Notes: generated by a model not told the origin, from the letters alone. Counted from the stretch's first letter, positions 7,320 through 14,479 are shown. The stretch is DNA of 40,931 nt from Gemmatimonadota bacterium (GCA_002718595.1 PBFD01000004.1:73339-114269), one strand, 5' to 3'. Translations and numbers: made by a program.

Positions 7320-8609
7320 ATGTGGAAGCAGGCAATACTGTCTCTAACCATGACCTCCATTGAATCAACAACGCGACTGCGGCAAAGCCTTGTCTTAGGA
7401 ACACTGATCGCTGCAGGAGAAGCTGCATTTCTCCTACCCTTCGTTCTAGCAAGAGTTTTTCGCCCGACTTTTCTTTCAGTATTTGAAATCAATAACTTCG
7501 AGCTCGGTGTAGCTTTTTCTATGTATGGCTTAGTAGCTATGGGCTCATATTTTGCTGGAGGACCACTAGCGGATCGTTTTTCCGCTCGCTGGCTGATGGC
7601 AATAGCTCTAGGCGCGACTGGCCTGGGAGGCGCTGTATTGGCCGGGATTCCCTCCTCCCAAACTATGAGTATCCTTTGGTCTTTCTGGGGTATGACCAGT
7701 ATTCTTTTCTTCTGGGCTGCCATGATACGAGCCACTCGCGAATGGGGCCAGCTAACTGGTCAAGGCAAGGCGTATGGTTTTCTCGATGGTGGCCGCGGTT
7801 TACTGGCAGCAGCTATCGCATCTATTTCTGTGCTGATTTTTTCCTTGATGCTGCCTGAAGGGACGGCAGCGATAAGACCAGAGCAACGCGAACTGGCTTT
7901 CCGGTCAGTCATCTGGGTGTTTACTGGCTTCACAATAGCTATCGCTTTGTTGGTCTTGATAGTCATTCCAGATAACAATCAATCAATCAAGACCCCTGGA
8001 AAAACAAAGCTCTCCCTTGATGGGATTAAGTCGGCATGTCAGACTCCAGTAGTTTGGCTTCATGCTGTTATTGTCGTGTGTTCCTATACGGGATATAAGG
8101 CAACAGATGATTTCTCTCTTTTAGCAAGTGACGCACTTGGATTCAACGATGTTGATTCCTCTAGCGTTGGTGCACTTGGCTTTTGGATCAGAGCTCTTAG
8201 TGCCATAGGCGCTGGATTTCTTGGGGACCGATTCCAGTCCTCCAGGGTGATCGCTTGGAGCTTCGGAATTCTTATAATGGGAAGCCTTCTCATAGCCTCT
8301 GGAACGACGATAAACGTAGCTTGGATGTTGATCATGACGATTGCAGCAACTAGCGCCGGGATCTATGCTCTTCGGGGAGTATATTTTGCGCTGCTCGAAG
8401 AGGGACAGGTCCCACTAGCCACTACTGGCAGTGCTATCGGTATTGTTTCCTTTATTGGATTCACTCCCGATGTATTTATGGGGCCACTTATGGGGATTTT
8501 ACTGGATAATTTCCCGGGGGTATTGGGACATCAATACGTATTTGGTGTGGTAGCACTATTTGGTTTCATTGGCCTAGTGGCGACATCAATTTTCAGAAAA
8601 ATTGCCTAG
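7320..8609 (+). CDS. Major facilitator superfamily transporter
   Basis: A 429-residue inner-membrane permease with about 12 hydrophobic segments split by a central loop near residues 215-235 (NNQSIKTPGKTKLSLDGI). The MFS loop 2-3 signature is seen at residues 80-90 (GGPLADRFSAR), and a weaker copy in the second half reads GAGFLGDRFQSS. The substrate is not obvious; the overall look is of a nitrate/sugar-phosphate or multidrug-like MFS protein with no strong subfamily motif. The start is ATG at 7320, with TAGG eight bases upstream; a later ATG at 7350 would also keep the first helix. It is divergent from the three-paralogue operon and appears to be a single-gene unit. Confidence 0.9.
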   Translation: MWKQAILSLTMTSIESTTRLRQSLVLGTLIAAGEAAFLLPFVLARVFRPTFLSVFEINNFELGVAFSMYGLVAMGSYFAGGPLADRFSARWLMAIALGATGLGGAVLAGIPSSQTMSILWSFWGMTSILFFWAAMIRATREWGQLTGQGKAYGFLDGGRGLLAAAIASISVLIFSLMLPEGTAAIRPEQRELAFRSVIWVFTGFTIAIALLVLIVIPDNNQSIKTPGKTKLSLDGIKSACQTPVVWLHAVIVVCSYTGYKATDDFSLLASDALGFNDVDSSSVGALGFWIRALSAIGAGFLGDRFQSSRVIAWSFGILIMGSLLIASGTTINVAWMLIMTIAATSAGIYALRGVYFALLEEGQVPLATTGSAIGIVSFIGFTPDVFMGPLMGILLDNFPGVLGHQYVFGVVALFGFIGLVATSIFRKIA

Positions 8610-8792
8610 TACAACGTTTGACTTTGCATCGAAGTGTTGCAGTAAAAGATTTTACCCGACCCTGTCCTTTTCCCATCCAGTCACTAACTATTTGAAGATC
8701 TGGCCGATACTAAGTGTTGGTTTTAGGTTTGGTCTGTAGATCTGTCTTCTTCTGCAATGAAAGGCCAAACTTACACTCAACTAAGATTTCCT

Positions 8793-9356
8793 ATGAGACT
8801 CATTCTGTCCTGCTGGTTAGTAGTATTCTCAATATATCTTCTTCGACCGATAGAATTGAATGCCCAAAATCCAGACAATTTCTTGGGTGGGATCATTGGT
8901 GTCGTTCCAAGAGTATTTGTTGAATGGTCCCACAGTAGCAACAGTATAGAAGAGAGCACCTACAAAGAGGAAGTCGAAGAAGCATTCTACCAGAGCTTAC
9001 TCAGTGGCGGTATTGAAGTGATATCCGTGTACGATTTTGTTGGTGACATTAGGGAAGCAAACGTCTTAGACTGCAATGTCACGACAATGGATAGTGAGAC
9101 TGGAAATGGAGTCATTGAAGAGTACTATACAGAACTCCGACAGTTGGTAGTAAAATGGAGTGATTTTTCAAACTGGGCCAGATCATCTCTAGAATCTCCT
9201 GGAGATCTGGCACCATTCTTTAATTCTACGGCCACTTGGTCTTTTTCTGGAGATCATATGTCCGAACTGAATGAGTTTGGTTCTGAAGGAGCCAGCAGAA
9301 TTGGAGCTGCCTGTGCCCAAGCCTTTATCAGAGAATGGAATAGGATAAACAACTAA
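8793..9356 (+). CDS. Secreted protein of unknown function
   Basis: A 187-residue protein with a clear Sec signal (MRLILSCWLVVFSIYLL...ELNAQ, residues 1-25). The start is placed at ATG 8793 because it begins the signal peptide cleanly; an in-frame ATG at 8757 would add 12 polar residues and neither has a good Shine-Dalgarno. The mature part has no motif I recognise; it holds two cysteines (in NVLDCNVTT and GAACAQAF) that could form a disulfide, and ends in a helical segment typical of periplasmic proteins. It is the first gene of a tight rightward cluster (gaps 12, 54 and 2 bases) ending with a methyltransferase, so the products may act together. Confidence 0.6.
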   Translation: MRLILSCWLVVFSIYLLRPIELNAQNPDNFLGGIIGVVPRVFVEWSHSSNSIEESTYKEEVEEAFYQSLLSGGIEVISVYDFVGDIREANVLDCNVTTMDSETGNGVIEEYYTELRQLVVKWSDFSNWARSSLESPGDLAPFFNSTATWSFSGDHMSELNEFGSEGASRIGAACAQAFIREWNRINN

Positions 9357-9368
9357 GGAAAACTCGTT

Positions 9369-9857
9369 TTGAATTCTAAGACCATATTAATTGTTTCTGC
9401 ACTGATTGTTGTCCTACTAACTGGAATCAGCTACTGGGGAAATCAGAACACACTAAGATGCCCTTCAGATATCCCACTAATACTGGCAGGAGAAACCGAA
9501 GTGCTCTGGGGAGAATTAGAAGCTCCGTACTTTTCTGCTGAACTCACCTCAACCGATGTAAATTGTTCAGTTGATGACGGAGCTTTGCCCTCTCTTGTCA
9601 TGACTATTAACGTCCAGGGATATGGGCGCCTGATTGACCCCATTAGCTTACAAACTGTAGAGCGCCTAAGTTTCGACCTAGTAATCAAAGCCTTAGACAA
9701 AGAAGGTACTGCGTTGGCTGAACAACTAGTCCCAAAAACTTTATACGTTGAGGATGTGTCGACCGATGTAACCGACGTCTCTTGGTCTCAAACCATTGAA
9801 ATCGAAGCAAGGCAGGCACAGCTATTTGATATGATCACTGTCCAGTGGGCTTTTTAG
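9369..9857 (+). CDS. Signal-anchored or secreted unknown protein
   Basis: A 162-residue protein starting at a TTG; AAGGAA lies eight bases upstream and no ATG is available, so the TTG is well supported. Residues 5-22 (TILIVSALIVVLLTGISYWG) form a membrane segment or uncleaved signal. The remainder is rich in beta-forming residues and contains two cysteines (LRCPSD and VNCSVDD). The pattern of alternating hydrophobic residues suggests a beta-sandwich. No family is recognised. It follows the preceding secreted protein by 12 bases. Confidence 0.6.
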   Translation: MNSKTILIVSALIVVLLTGISYWGNQNTLRCPSDIPLILAGETEVLWGELEAPYFSAELTSTDVNCSVDDGALPSLVMTINVQGYGRLIDPISLQTVERLSFDLVIKALDKEGTALAEQLVPKTLYVEDVSTDVTDVSWSQTIEIEARQAQLFDMITVQWAF

Positions 9858-9911
9858 AAGTGACAAAAACCTCAGTACTTCCAACTTCTCGCCACATTTA
9901 AAGGATTTAAC

Positions 9912-10295
9912 ATGGTAAACATACGAACAAGTTCATTAATCCTCCTTTTTCTCTGCATATTCACGACGAAATCCGTTGCGGCTCAAGAGTCCTTCAACCC
10001 AATCGGGGAATATCAACTAACGACTTTCATCTCTGAATTTGGCATGAGCGTGTCGGCCAATCTTGAAATTATCGCCGACGAAGATGAGTATGCCGCACGT
10101 CTAAGAAGTGACTTGGACCCAGAAGGCTCGGTGACCACAAATGTAGGTGTCGAAGGTCGGGAAATAGAAATCGTAGTAGGCACCCCAGATGGAGATGTTT
10201 CGATTTTGCTTTCCATTGCCGATGACAATTCTGTCGAAGGTAGTTGGAGCACTTTTGGGGCTGGGGGCAGTTTCACTGGTAGAAAAGTTCGGTAA
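9912..10295 (+). CDS. Small secreted beta-rich protein
   Basis: A 127-residue exported protein with a Sec signal (SSLILLFLCIFTTKSVAAQ, residues 7-25). The mature 102 residues look like a single small beta-barrel or sandwich: 'GEYQLTTFISEFGMSVSANLEI', a charged turn, 'VGVEGREIEIVVGTPDGDVSILLSI' and a closing 'VEGSWSTFGAGGSFTGRKVR' as successive strands. The closing G-W...GGSFTG.K tail recurs in uncharacterised secreted proteins of Acidobacteriota/Gemmatimonadota-like bacteria, as far as I recall. A lipocalin-like ligand-binding role is a guess. AAAGGA lies about eight bases before the ATG. Confidence 0.6.
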   Translation: MVNIRTSSLILLFLCIFTTKSVAAQESFNPIGEYQLTTFISEFGMSVSANLEIIADEDEYAARLRSDLDPEGSVTTNVGVEGREIEIVVGTPDGDVSILLSIADDNSVEGSWSTFGAGGSFTGRKVR

Positions 10296-10297
10296 CA

Positions 10298-10951
10298 GTG
10301 AAGACTTTTAGACAGAACTACTCATTTAAAGTAGAACCCAAATCGTACAACCTCGATCTCTTAGATGTATGCTTCGATCAGGCCCAAACCTTTTTCGATA
10401 TGGGTTGTGGGAGAGGAGACTGGGCAGGATTTTTAATTGACCGGTATGGTTTAAAATTTGATTGTTTCGATGTCGATAAATCCAATGAGCAGATCGCAAA
10501 AGATAGGTTTGCTGAATATTTAGTAGCTGAAGAAGCCGATAGCCAACACTTCGATGTGGTATTTGTTTCCTTCGTTACCGAATTCGTCCCACCAGAGGAA
10601 ATGCATGAATTCGTTAATCAAATACGGAGCAAGCTCAAACCAGATGGCAAAGTTTATCTATCAAGTGCTTTCTACGCACCTTTCTCATTGAAATGGCTGA
10701 TTTACCGGATACTGGGAATGGGCAATCCTCAACAATATTTTCTTCGAAACAAGTACATAAGAAATTTCATGACCCAAAAGGAAGTTCTTAGTTACTTCAT
10801 TGGTGCTGGGTTCAAAGTTGTTACTTCCACTAGGGGCTCACTTGCACCTCGCCTTCCAAGACTTTTAGATCGAGTAGCGAGAGCACTGATTCCCTTCCCG
10901 TTGCTCTACGATACGGCTTACTTTATCCTGGAAATCGATAACGCGTTCTAG
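10298..10951 (+). CDS. Class I SAM-dependent methyltransferase
   Basis: A 217-residue protein with a GTG start two bases after the stop of the upstream gene. Motif I is FFDMGCGRGDWAG (residues 32-44), followed by an acidic residue ending beta-2 (DCFDVD), a motif similar to FDVVFVSFVTEFV for motif II, and LKPDGKVYLSS for motif III. The C-terminal part (KWLIYRILGMGNPQQYF...LIPFPLLYDTAYFIL) is hydrophobic, which suggests a lipophilic or membrane-linked substrate such as a quinone or lipid; the substrate cannot be named. It closes the secreted-protein cluster. Confidence 0.8.
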   Translation: MKTFRQNYSFKVEPKSYNLDLLDVCFDQAQTFFDMGCGRGDWAGFLIDRYGLKFDCFDVDKSNEQIAKDRFAEYLVAEEADSQHFDVVFVSFVTEFVPPEEMHEFVNQIRSKLKPDGKVYLSSAFYAPFSLKWLIYRILGMGNPQQYFLRNKYIRNFMTQKEVLSYFIGAGFKVVTSTRGSLAPRLPRLLDRVARALIPFPLLYDTAYFILEIDNAF

Positions 10952-10974
10952 TCACAACTTTCCCAAATGAAGTT

Positions 10975-11154
10975 TTAAGTATTAACCCGATCATGTCTCA
11001 GCTTCTCGTCATAGTAATGGAAGATCTTCAGGCCACTAGGTCTAGCTACTACGTCCTTGGAGATCTGTGCCTGCCAAGCGACTGGAGCCATTGTCAGTTT
11101 TAGTTTGCCTATGGCAGAGAACAGGAAATCATCAGGTTGTTTTATTCCTTCCAT
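10975..11154 (-). CDS. Possible 59-residue small protein
   Basis: Reading the minus strand of a gap otherwise without genes gives an uninterrupted ATG-to-TAA frame of 59 codons starting MEGIKQPDDFLFSAIGKL and ending LRHDRVNT. It starts 13 bases after the stop of the cytochrome gene on the same strand. Codon choice is ordinary and the sequence is mixed polar and hydrophobic with no signal peptide. The nearest AGGAG lies 18 bases before the ATG, within the end of the cytochrome gene, too far for a good ribosome site, which lowers confidence. It may be a real small gene co-transcribed with the cytochrome or the remains of a longer one. Confidence 0.42.
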   Translation of the reverse strand: MEGIKQPDDFLFSAIGKLKLTMAPVAWQAQISKDVVARPSGLKIFHYYDEKLRHDRVNT

Positions 11155-11167
11155 AACATTCGTGTGT

Positions 11168-11842
11168 TTAGTCTCCTGGTGTAGATTTTGTCCTGAGTGT
11201 TTGTATATAGGCTACTACATTCTCCATTGACACCTCTTCTAGGGCGATCGCAATCTGTCTCATGACTGGCCCCCAGGTATCCCCTGGATGGACCCCCCTG
11301 GCACCTACTCTGAAGTTCTCTAATTCCTGAATTAGGTACCAGTCGTCCAGCTGCACTATTGGAGGTGCACTCAGCTGTTGATTACCTTGGCCATCCAATC
11401 CATGGCAAGCTGCACAGACCTGATAGGGTTGTTTGCCTAATTCTGAGTCACCTTCTATAGTCGGTTCAGGCCAGGTGGTAGGAAGTGAGGACACGTACTG
11501 AGCGACCGAAGGAAGGTCGCCTTTTTCAGCTAGGGCCACGATTGACATGCGTTGCATGGTTTGGCCAGAGAGATCCTCTTCATGTACTCCTCTAAAGCCT
11601 GACTGGAAACCGATAAGCTGATTTTCTAGATACCACTCGGGTAGGCCTGCGATAGCTGGAGCTTTGTTTGAGGGATTACCTTGGCCATCAGCTCCATGGC
11701 ATCCTGAGCACCAGATCCCATAGAGATCTTCTCCCTGAGCTACGCTTGGAGTGACGTCCGATTCAGGTTGGGTTTGACAGGCGAATAGCAGGGGAAGAAA
11801 GAATAGAATTGGGTAGCGGTGACTCAGACTCAGCGAGGCCAT
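11168..11842 (-). CDS. Diheme cytochrome c lipoprotein (c4-like)
   Basis: A 224-residue exported protein with two class I cytochrome c domains. Haem-binding motifs are CSGCH (residues 45-49) and CAACH (143-147), each followed by G.DGQGN and, about 45-50 residues on, candidate axial methionines (M96/M99; M in GPVMRQIA). The N-terminus carries a lipoprotein signal with lipobox LLFAC (Cys22). The start is ATG at 11842, ten bases after AAGGAA; an in-frame extension upstream encodes an AT-rich, unlikely leader. Two-domain c4-type proteins shuttle electrons to terminal oxidases or from periplasmic dehydrogenases. The 5' region contains repeated TGTAYA elements, suggesting regulation by the adjacent CarH-type repressor. 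Confidence 0.92.
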   Translation of the reverse strand: MASLSLSHRYPILFFLPLLFACQTQPESDVTPSVAQGEDLYGIWCSGCHGADGQGNPSNKAPAIAGLPEWYLENQLIGFQSGFRGVHEEDLSGQTMQRMSIVALAEKGDLPSVAQYVSSLPTTWPEPTIEGDSELGKQPYQVCAACHGLDGQGNQQLSAPPIVQLDDWYLIQELENFRVGARGVHPGDTWGPVMRQIAIALEEVSMENVVAYIQTLRTKSTPGD

Positions 11843-11909
11843 TTTATGTCGATTCCTTGTTAGTATAACCCTGTTGTGGCAAAAGTTGTATAAAGAATAT
11901 TGAAGTAAT

Positions 11910-11940
11910 ATATACAATTTATTGTACAAAAGATATACAT
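11910..11940 (-). promoter_or_regulatory. TGTAYA repeat cluster upstream of the cytochrome gene
   Basis: On the minus strand three TGTAYA elements occur: TGTATA starting at 11939, TGTACA at 11928 and TGTATA at 11916, spaced 11 and 12 bases apart. They also form an inverted repeat TACAAT-TT-ATTGTA (11913-11926). Direct repeats with about 11-base spacing are the type of site that CarH-family tetramers bind. The cluster lies 70-100 bases upstream of the ATG, where a promoter is expected. The link to the neighbouring regulator is inference. Confidence 0.4.
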
Positions 11941-12070
11941 TTTGACAACAAAGATCCAGAGGGTGCTGTGTATTCTAGGCAGGGTAATACGGATGGCTTT
12001 TTTTATCTTTCAACCAAGAGGATCATAGATAAGATGACAGGATGATTAAGTCTTTTGATCTTTGTTATGA

Positions 12071-13009
12071 TCAGGGGTTAGACAGGGCACCTTTCAGTAG
12101 TGCTTCTCTCAGTCCAGGTAGTCCCTTGAGAATTACGAACATTCCATCTGGGAGTTGATCCAAATTAAGCAGATGGGCGGAGCCTCCACCCACCAAGAGG
12201 CGGACCTTCTGGTCCATTAATTTTCTTAATTCAAGTAACTGGTTGGCTGTTTGCTCAATGTTGGATCCTTTGGTGACACTTATTGCAACAGAGTGTGCTC
12301 CAAGGTTTTCAGCTGTACTCGCGATCTCTCCCACCGGAAGGTCAGTTCCGAGATGAGCGACTCTCCATCCTTCTAGAATGGCTGCTGACGAAGTCAACTG
12401 GGCTCCTAGGCCGTGCATTTCACCAGGGAGTGTGGCTACCACAAGAGTAGGTCCATTGTTATTTCTGTATTCAGTTATCCTATGTAATACCCTGACGATA
12501 ACTCCACTTGCAAGGTGTTCTTGGGCGGGTGCTATTTCGTCAGCTATCCATCCGGTGCCTATACGTTCCAGTAGAGCAGTTATCACTTCGTCTAATAGAG
12601 TATGTGCACCAATAGTCATGGCAGCTTGCCAGAGTGTGTCCTCGAGTCCGTGGCTATCCAATTTTAAGACTTGTGAATATGCTTGCTCCATCCAAACAGC
12701 TGGATCTGTAGTTTCAGATGGTGTAGGGGTGCTGTTGGCCATTACTTGGTCTTCTAGCAGTAGGGCTTCGGCAGCCGACTCGGTTAAAGTTGATACCACA
12801 CTGATGGTGCGCCCTCCGTCTGTGAGGGCCCTTAAGGTGGTTAATCTTTTAACGTCTTGATCTGAATACACGCGTTGTCCCCCTGCAGATCGCCCCGGAA
12901 TGACAGCTGAATATCGTCTTTCCCAGGCTCTTATCGTAGCGGCAGTGAGTCCTGTACGTTGTGCAACGACACGTATGGGGTGTCTAGGTATGTCATTGAG
13001 ATTGTTCAT
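12071..13009 (-). CDS. carH: CarH-type MerR repressor with B12-binding photoreceptor domain
   Basis: A 312-residue cytoplasmic regulator. Residues 10-60 are a MerR winged helix (HPIRVVAQRTGLTAATIRAWERR..., GGQRVYSDQDVKRL). Residues 105-180 form the helical cap with the Wx9EH motif (W154, E164, H165) that is diagnostic of CarH photoreceptors. Residues 185-300 are the cobalamin-binding Rossmann domain with EMHGLG (E197, H199, G202) and VGGG (273-276). In known CarH proteins adenosylcobalamin makes a DNA-binding tetramer and light breaks it, opening transcription. The residue after W154 is Ile, not the His (His132 of Thermus CarH) that forms the light-state bis-His link. The start is ATG at 13009; the frame continues upstream antisense to the fasciclin gene but a promoter sits immediately before 13009. 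Likely autoregulated. Confidence 0.9.
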   Translation of the reverse strand: MNNLNDIPRHPIRVVAQRTGLTAATIRAWERRYSAVIPGRSAGGQRVYSDQDVKRLTTLRALTDGGRTISVVSTLTESAAEALLLEDQVMANSTPTPSETTDPAVWMEQAYSQVLKLDSHGLEDTLWQAAMTIGAHTLLDEVITALLERIGTGWIADEIAPAQEHLASGVIVRVLHRITEYRNNNGPTLVVATLPGEMHGLGAQLTSSAAILEGWRVAHLGTDLPVGEIASTAENLGAHSVAISVTKGSNIEQTANQLLELRKLMDQKVRLLVGGGSAHLLNLDQLPDGMFVILKGLPGLREALLKGALSNP

Positions 13010-13019
13010 AATGAACAGG

Positions 13020-13048
13020 ATGATAAAGCAATGTCTAACTAATGTCAA
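13020..13048 (-). promoter_or_regulatory. carH promoter with 11-bp direct repeats
   Basis: On the minus strand TTGACA (13048-13043), a 17-base spacer and TATCAT (13025-13020) make a near-consensus promoter. Transcription would begin about 13013, leaving only about four bases before the ATG at 13009, so the message would be nearly leaderless, consistent with the lack of a Shine-Dalgarno. The -35 box lies in an 11-base direct repeat, TTGACATTAGT followed by TAGACATTGCT, which could be the autoregulatory operator. Confidence 0.68.
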
Positions 13049-13067
13049 ATGTAATTTTATAAAAACC

Positions 13068-13095
13068 TTGACAAAGGAGTAACAAATAATATTAT
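13068..13095 (+). promoter_or_regulatory. Fasciclin-gene promoter, divergent from carH
   Basis: TTGACA (13068-13073), a 16-base spacer and TATTAT (13090-13095). Its -35 box is only 19 bases from the -35 box of the divergent carH promoter, so one regulator bound between them could control both. A small inverted repeat TTACA-ACAA-TGTAA (13111-13124) lies just downstream in the leader. Confidence 0.62.
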
Positions 13096-13148
13096 TATTA
13101 GACAATACTTTTACAACAATGTAATAAACGAGTTTAGGAGATGAACAA

Positions 13149-13640
13149 ATGAAGTACACAATTCTTGCAGTCGGGTTGTTAGCGGGCTCATTTTTAAGTC
13201 CATCCTTGAGTAGTGCACAAATGGTGGAAAAGGATATTGTGGACACCGCTATCGAAGCTGGTTCTTTCACCACATTGGCTACTGCTCTAGAAGCAGCTGG
13301 TCTGGTGGATGTCCTAAAAGGCGAAGGGCCCTTTACGGTTTTTGCTCCAACAGATGCAGCTTTTGAGAAGTTGCCTGATGGGATCTTGGAATCCCTTCTA
13401 GCTGACAAGGAGGCGCTTACACAGGTGCTGACCTTCCATGTAGTTGCGGGTGCAGTTATGGCCGAAGAGGTTACAAAGATGACCGCAGCCGAAACAGTAA
13501 GCGGTTTCAAAGCAGAACTGAAAGTCGAATCAGGTCAAGTCTATGCTGCGGGGGCAAAAGTGATAACAGCCGATATCATTGCTTCCAACGGGGTAATCCA
13601 TGTGGTAGACAACGTGATGTTACCACCAGCACTTCCGTAA
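13149..13640 (+). CDS. Secreted fasciclin (FAS1) domain protein
   Basis: A 163-residue protein with a Sec signal (residues 1-23, ending LSSAQ) and one complete FAS1 domain of about 135 residues. The conserved H1 box appears as GPFTVFAPTDAAFEKLP and the H2 box as NGVIHVVDNVMLPP; between them is the usual LTFHVVAG strand. FAS1 domains mediate surface adhesion or bind ligands such as carotenoids in some marine organisms. AGGAG lies eight bases before the ATG. It is driven by a promoter facing that of carH, so light/B12 control is likely, and is followed by its own terminator. Confidence 0.93.
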   Translation: MKYTILAVGLLAGSFLSPSLSSAQMVEKDIVDTAIEAGSFTTLATALEAAGLVDVLKGEGPFTVFAPTDAAFEKLPDGILESLLADKEALTQVLTFHVVAGAVMAEEVTKMTAAETVSGFKAELKVESGQVYAAGAKVITADIIASNGVIHVVDNVMLPPALP

Positions 13641-13660
13641 TCAAGCTATTCAACGCGCTG

Positions 13661-13706
13661 AGGTGGCAGGAAGGCTGTGCTGGGTCTTCCTGTCACTTCC
13701 ATTTTT
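13661..13706 (+). terminator. Intrinsic terminator after the FAS1 gene
   Basis: AGGTGGCAGGAAG (13661-13673) pairs with CTTCCTGTCACTT (13686-13698) over 13 positions including two G-U pairs, with a 12-base loop, followed by CCATTTTTAATT. It begins 21 bases after the stop codon, which fits a rho-independent terminator with a moderate U-run. Confidence 0.72.
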
Positions 13707-13865
13707 AATTCCAAGGTAGTTTGGTAAATTCTGAGCCTGTCCAACCCCTAATGAATTCGCACAAGAAGTCTAACAAGGAGAGGTCCAGTGGAGTTAACGA
13801 ACATCATACTTATATTTATTGCTTATCACGTGTGGCAGATCAACAGGAATATTTCCTTTCCGCGA

Positions 13866-13907
13866 CGGTAAAAGAAGGCACAGGTATTCATCCAAAGTCT
13901 TTTACCG
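13866..13907. repeat. Perfect 10-bp inverted repeat before the next gene
   Basis: CGGTAAAAGA (13866-13875) and TCTTTTACCG (13898-13907) are exact reverse complements separated by 22 bases, ending 22 bases before the ATG at 13930. It is followed by no U-run, so a terminator is unlikely. It could be a leader hairpin or a two-site operator for the small gene downstream. Confidence 0.5.
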
Positions 13908-13929
13908 AAATTTGAGTCGGGAGATAATT

Positions 13930-14271
13930 ATGAAAGACAATGTGGTTTCTAGTTTGATCGTAGGTGGTTTGATAGGAGGATCCATCATTTTGAATGGACA
14001 GCTTAATCAAGAACAAGGTGTTAATTCAGGTGAGGACTCAGAGGTTAGGGAAGTACGTGTTTTGCGATCTGGAGATATGGACGAGCTAAATGTAGGTGAG
14101 GGCGGAATCGACTTTCAATTTGAAGGATCCATCAGTGAATTCGAAAATCTAGCTTTGGAATCACTGAATCTCAGCGAAGCCCTCGAAGAAACTATTAGAG
14201 AGGCCTTGTCTAACAGTGGGTCAATGGATGGAGAGGGCAAAATCAAGATTCAGTTGAAAGGAACACAATAG
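13930..14271 (+). CDS. Small acidic signal-anchored protein, unknown
   Basis: A 113-residue protein. The start is ATG at 13930 because GGGAG lies six bases upstream; in-frame codons further upstream have no ribosome site. Residues 5-22 (VVSSLIVGGLIGGSIILNG) form one glycine-rich membrane segment or signal. The rest is strongly acidic (many Glu and Asp), with a repeating EF/ENL pattern (FEGSISEFENLALESLNLSEAL broken at residue 85) that looks amphipathic, and ends in a positively charged KIKIQLKG strand. No family is recognised. A perfect inverted repeat precedes it. It may be a stress-related membrane protein given its neighbour Hsp20; this is a guess. Confidence 0.55.
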   Translation: MKDNVVSSLIVGGLIGGSIILNGQLNQEQGVNSGEDSEVREVRVLRSGDMDELNVGEGGIDFQFEGSISEFENLALESLNLSEALEETIREALSNSGSMDGEGKIKIQLKGTQ

Positions 14272-14414
14272 AATTTCTGCACTTATTTACACTCCCGGAA
14301 AAAATTAGTCATAGGTTAAGATTGGACGGTATTACTTTCCTTGGGCTGAAGACAATATTTTTGTGAGAGGACTGTGCCAAAACAGCAGGACATTTTGAGC
14401 AATCTGAGTTCTGC

Positions 14415-14428
14415 TGACACAATTGTCA
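14415..14428. promoter_or_regulatory. Palindrome in the hsp20 upstream region
   Basis: TGACA-CAAT-TGTCA is an inverted repeat of two five-base arms with a four-base centre. It lies about 80-90 bases upstream of the start point predicted for the sigma-54-like promoter at 14480-14494, the distance where enhancer-binding activators of sigma-54 sit. The role as an activator site is inferred from position. Confidence 0.38.
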
Positions 14429-14479
14429 TATACTGACGAGTATCCTTTGCTATTTTGGCAGAATATTAGGCTGAAAGAC

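Noticed and set aside
8793-10951. Apparent lower G and higher C on the coding strand of this cluster
   Set aside because: Line-by-line counts were mixed and similar counts occur in other genes, so no compositional claim is made.
13010-13510. N-terminal extension of the MerR/CarH frame up to 13510
   Set aside because: It runs antisense through the well-supported fasciclin gene, and a promoter with the proper spacing sits immediately before the ATG at 13009.
13721-13915. A 64-codon frame starting at TTG 13721
   Set aside because: No proper ribosome site, no recognisable composition, and it covers the inverted repeat and the leader of the gene at 13930.
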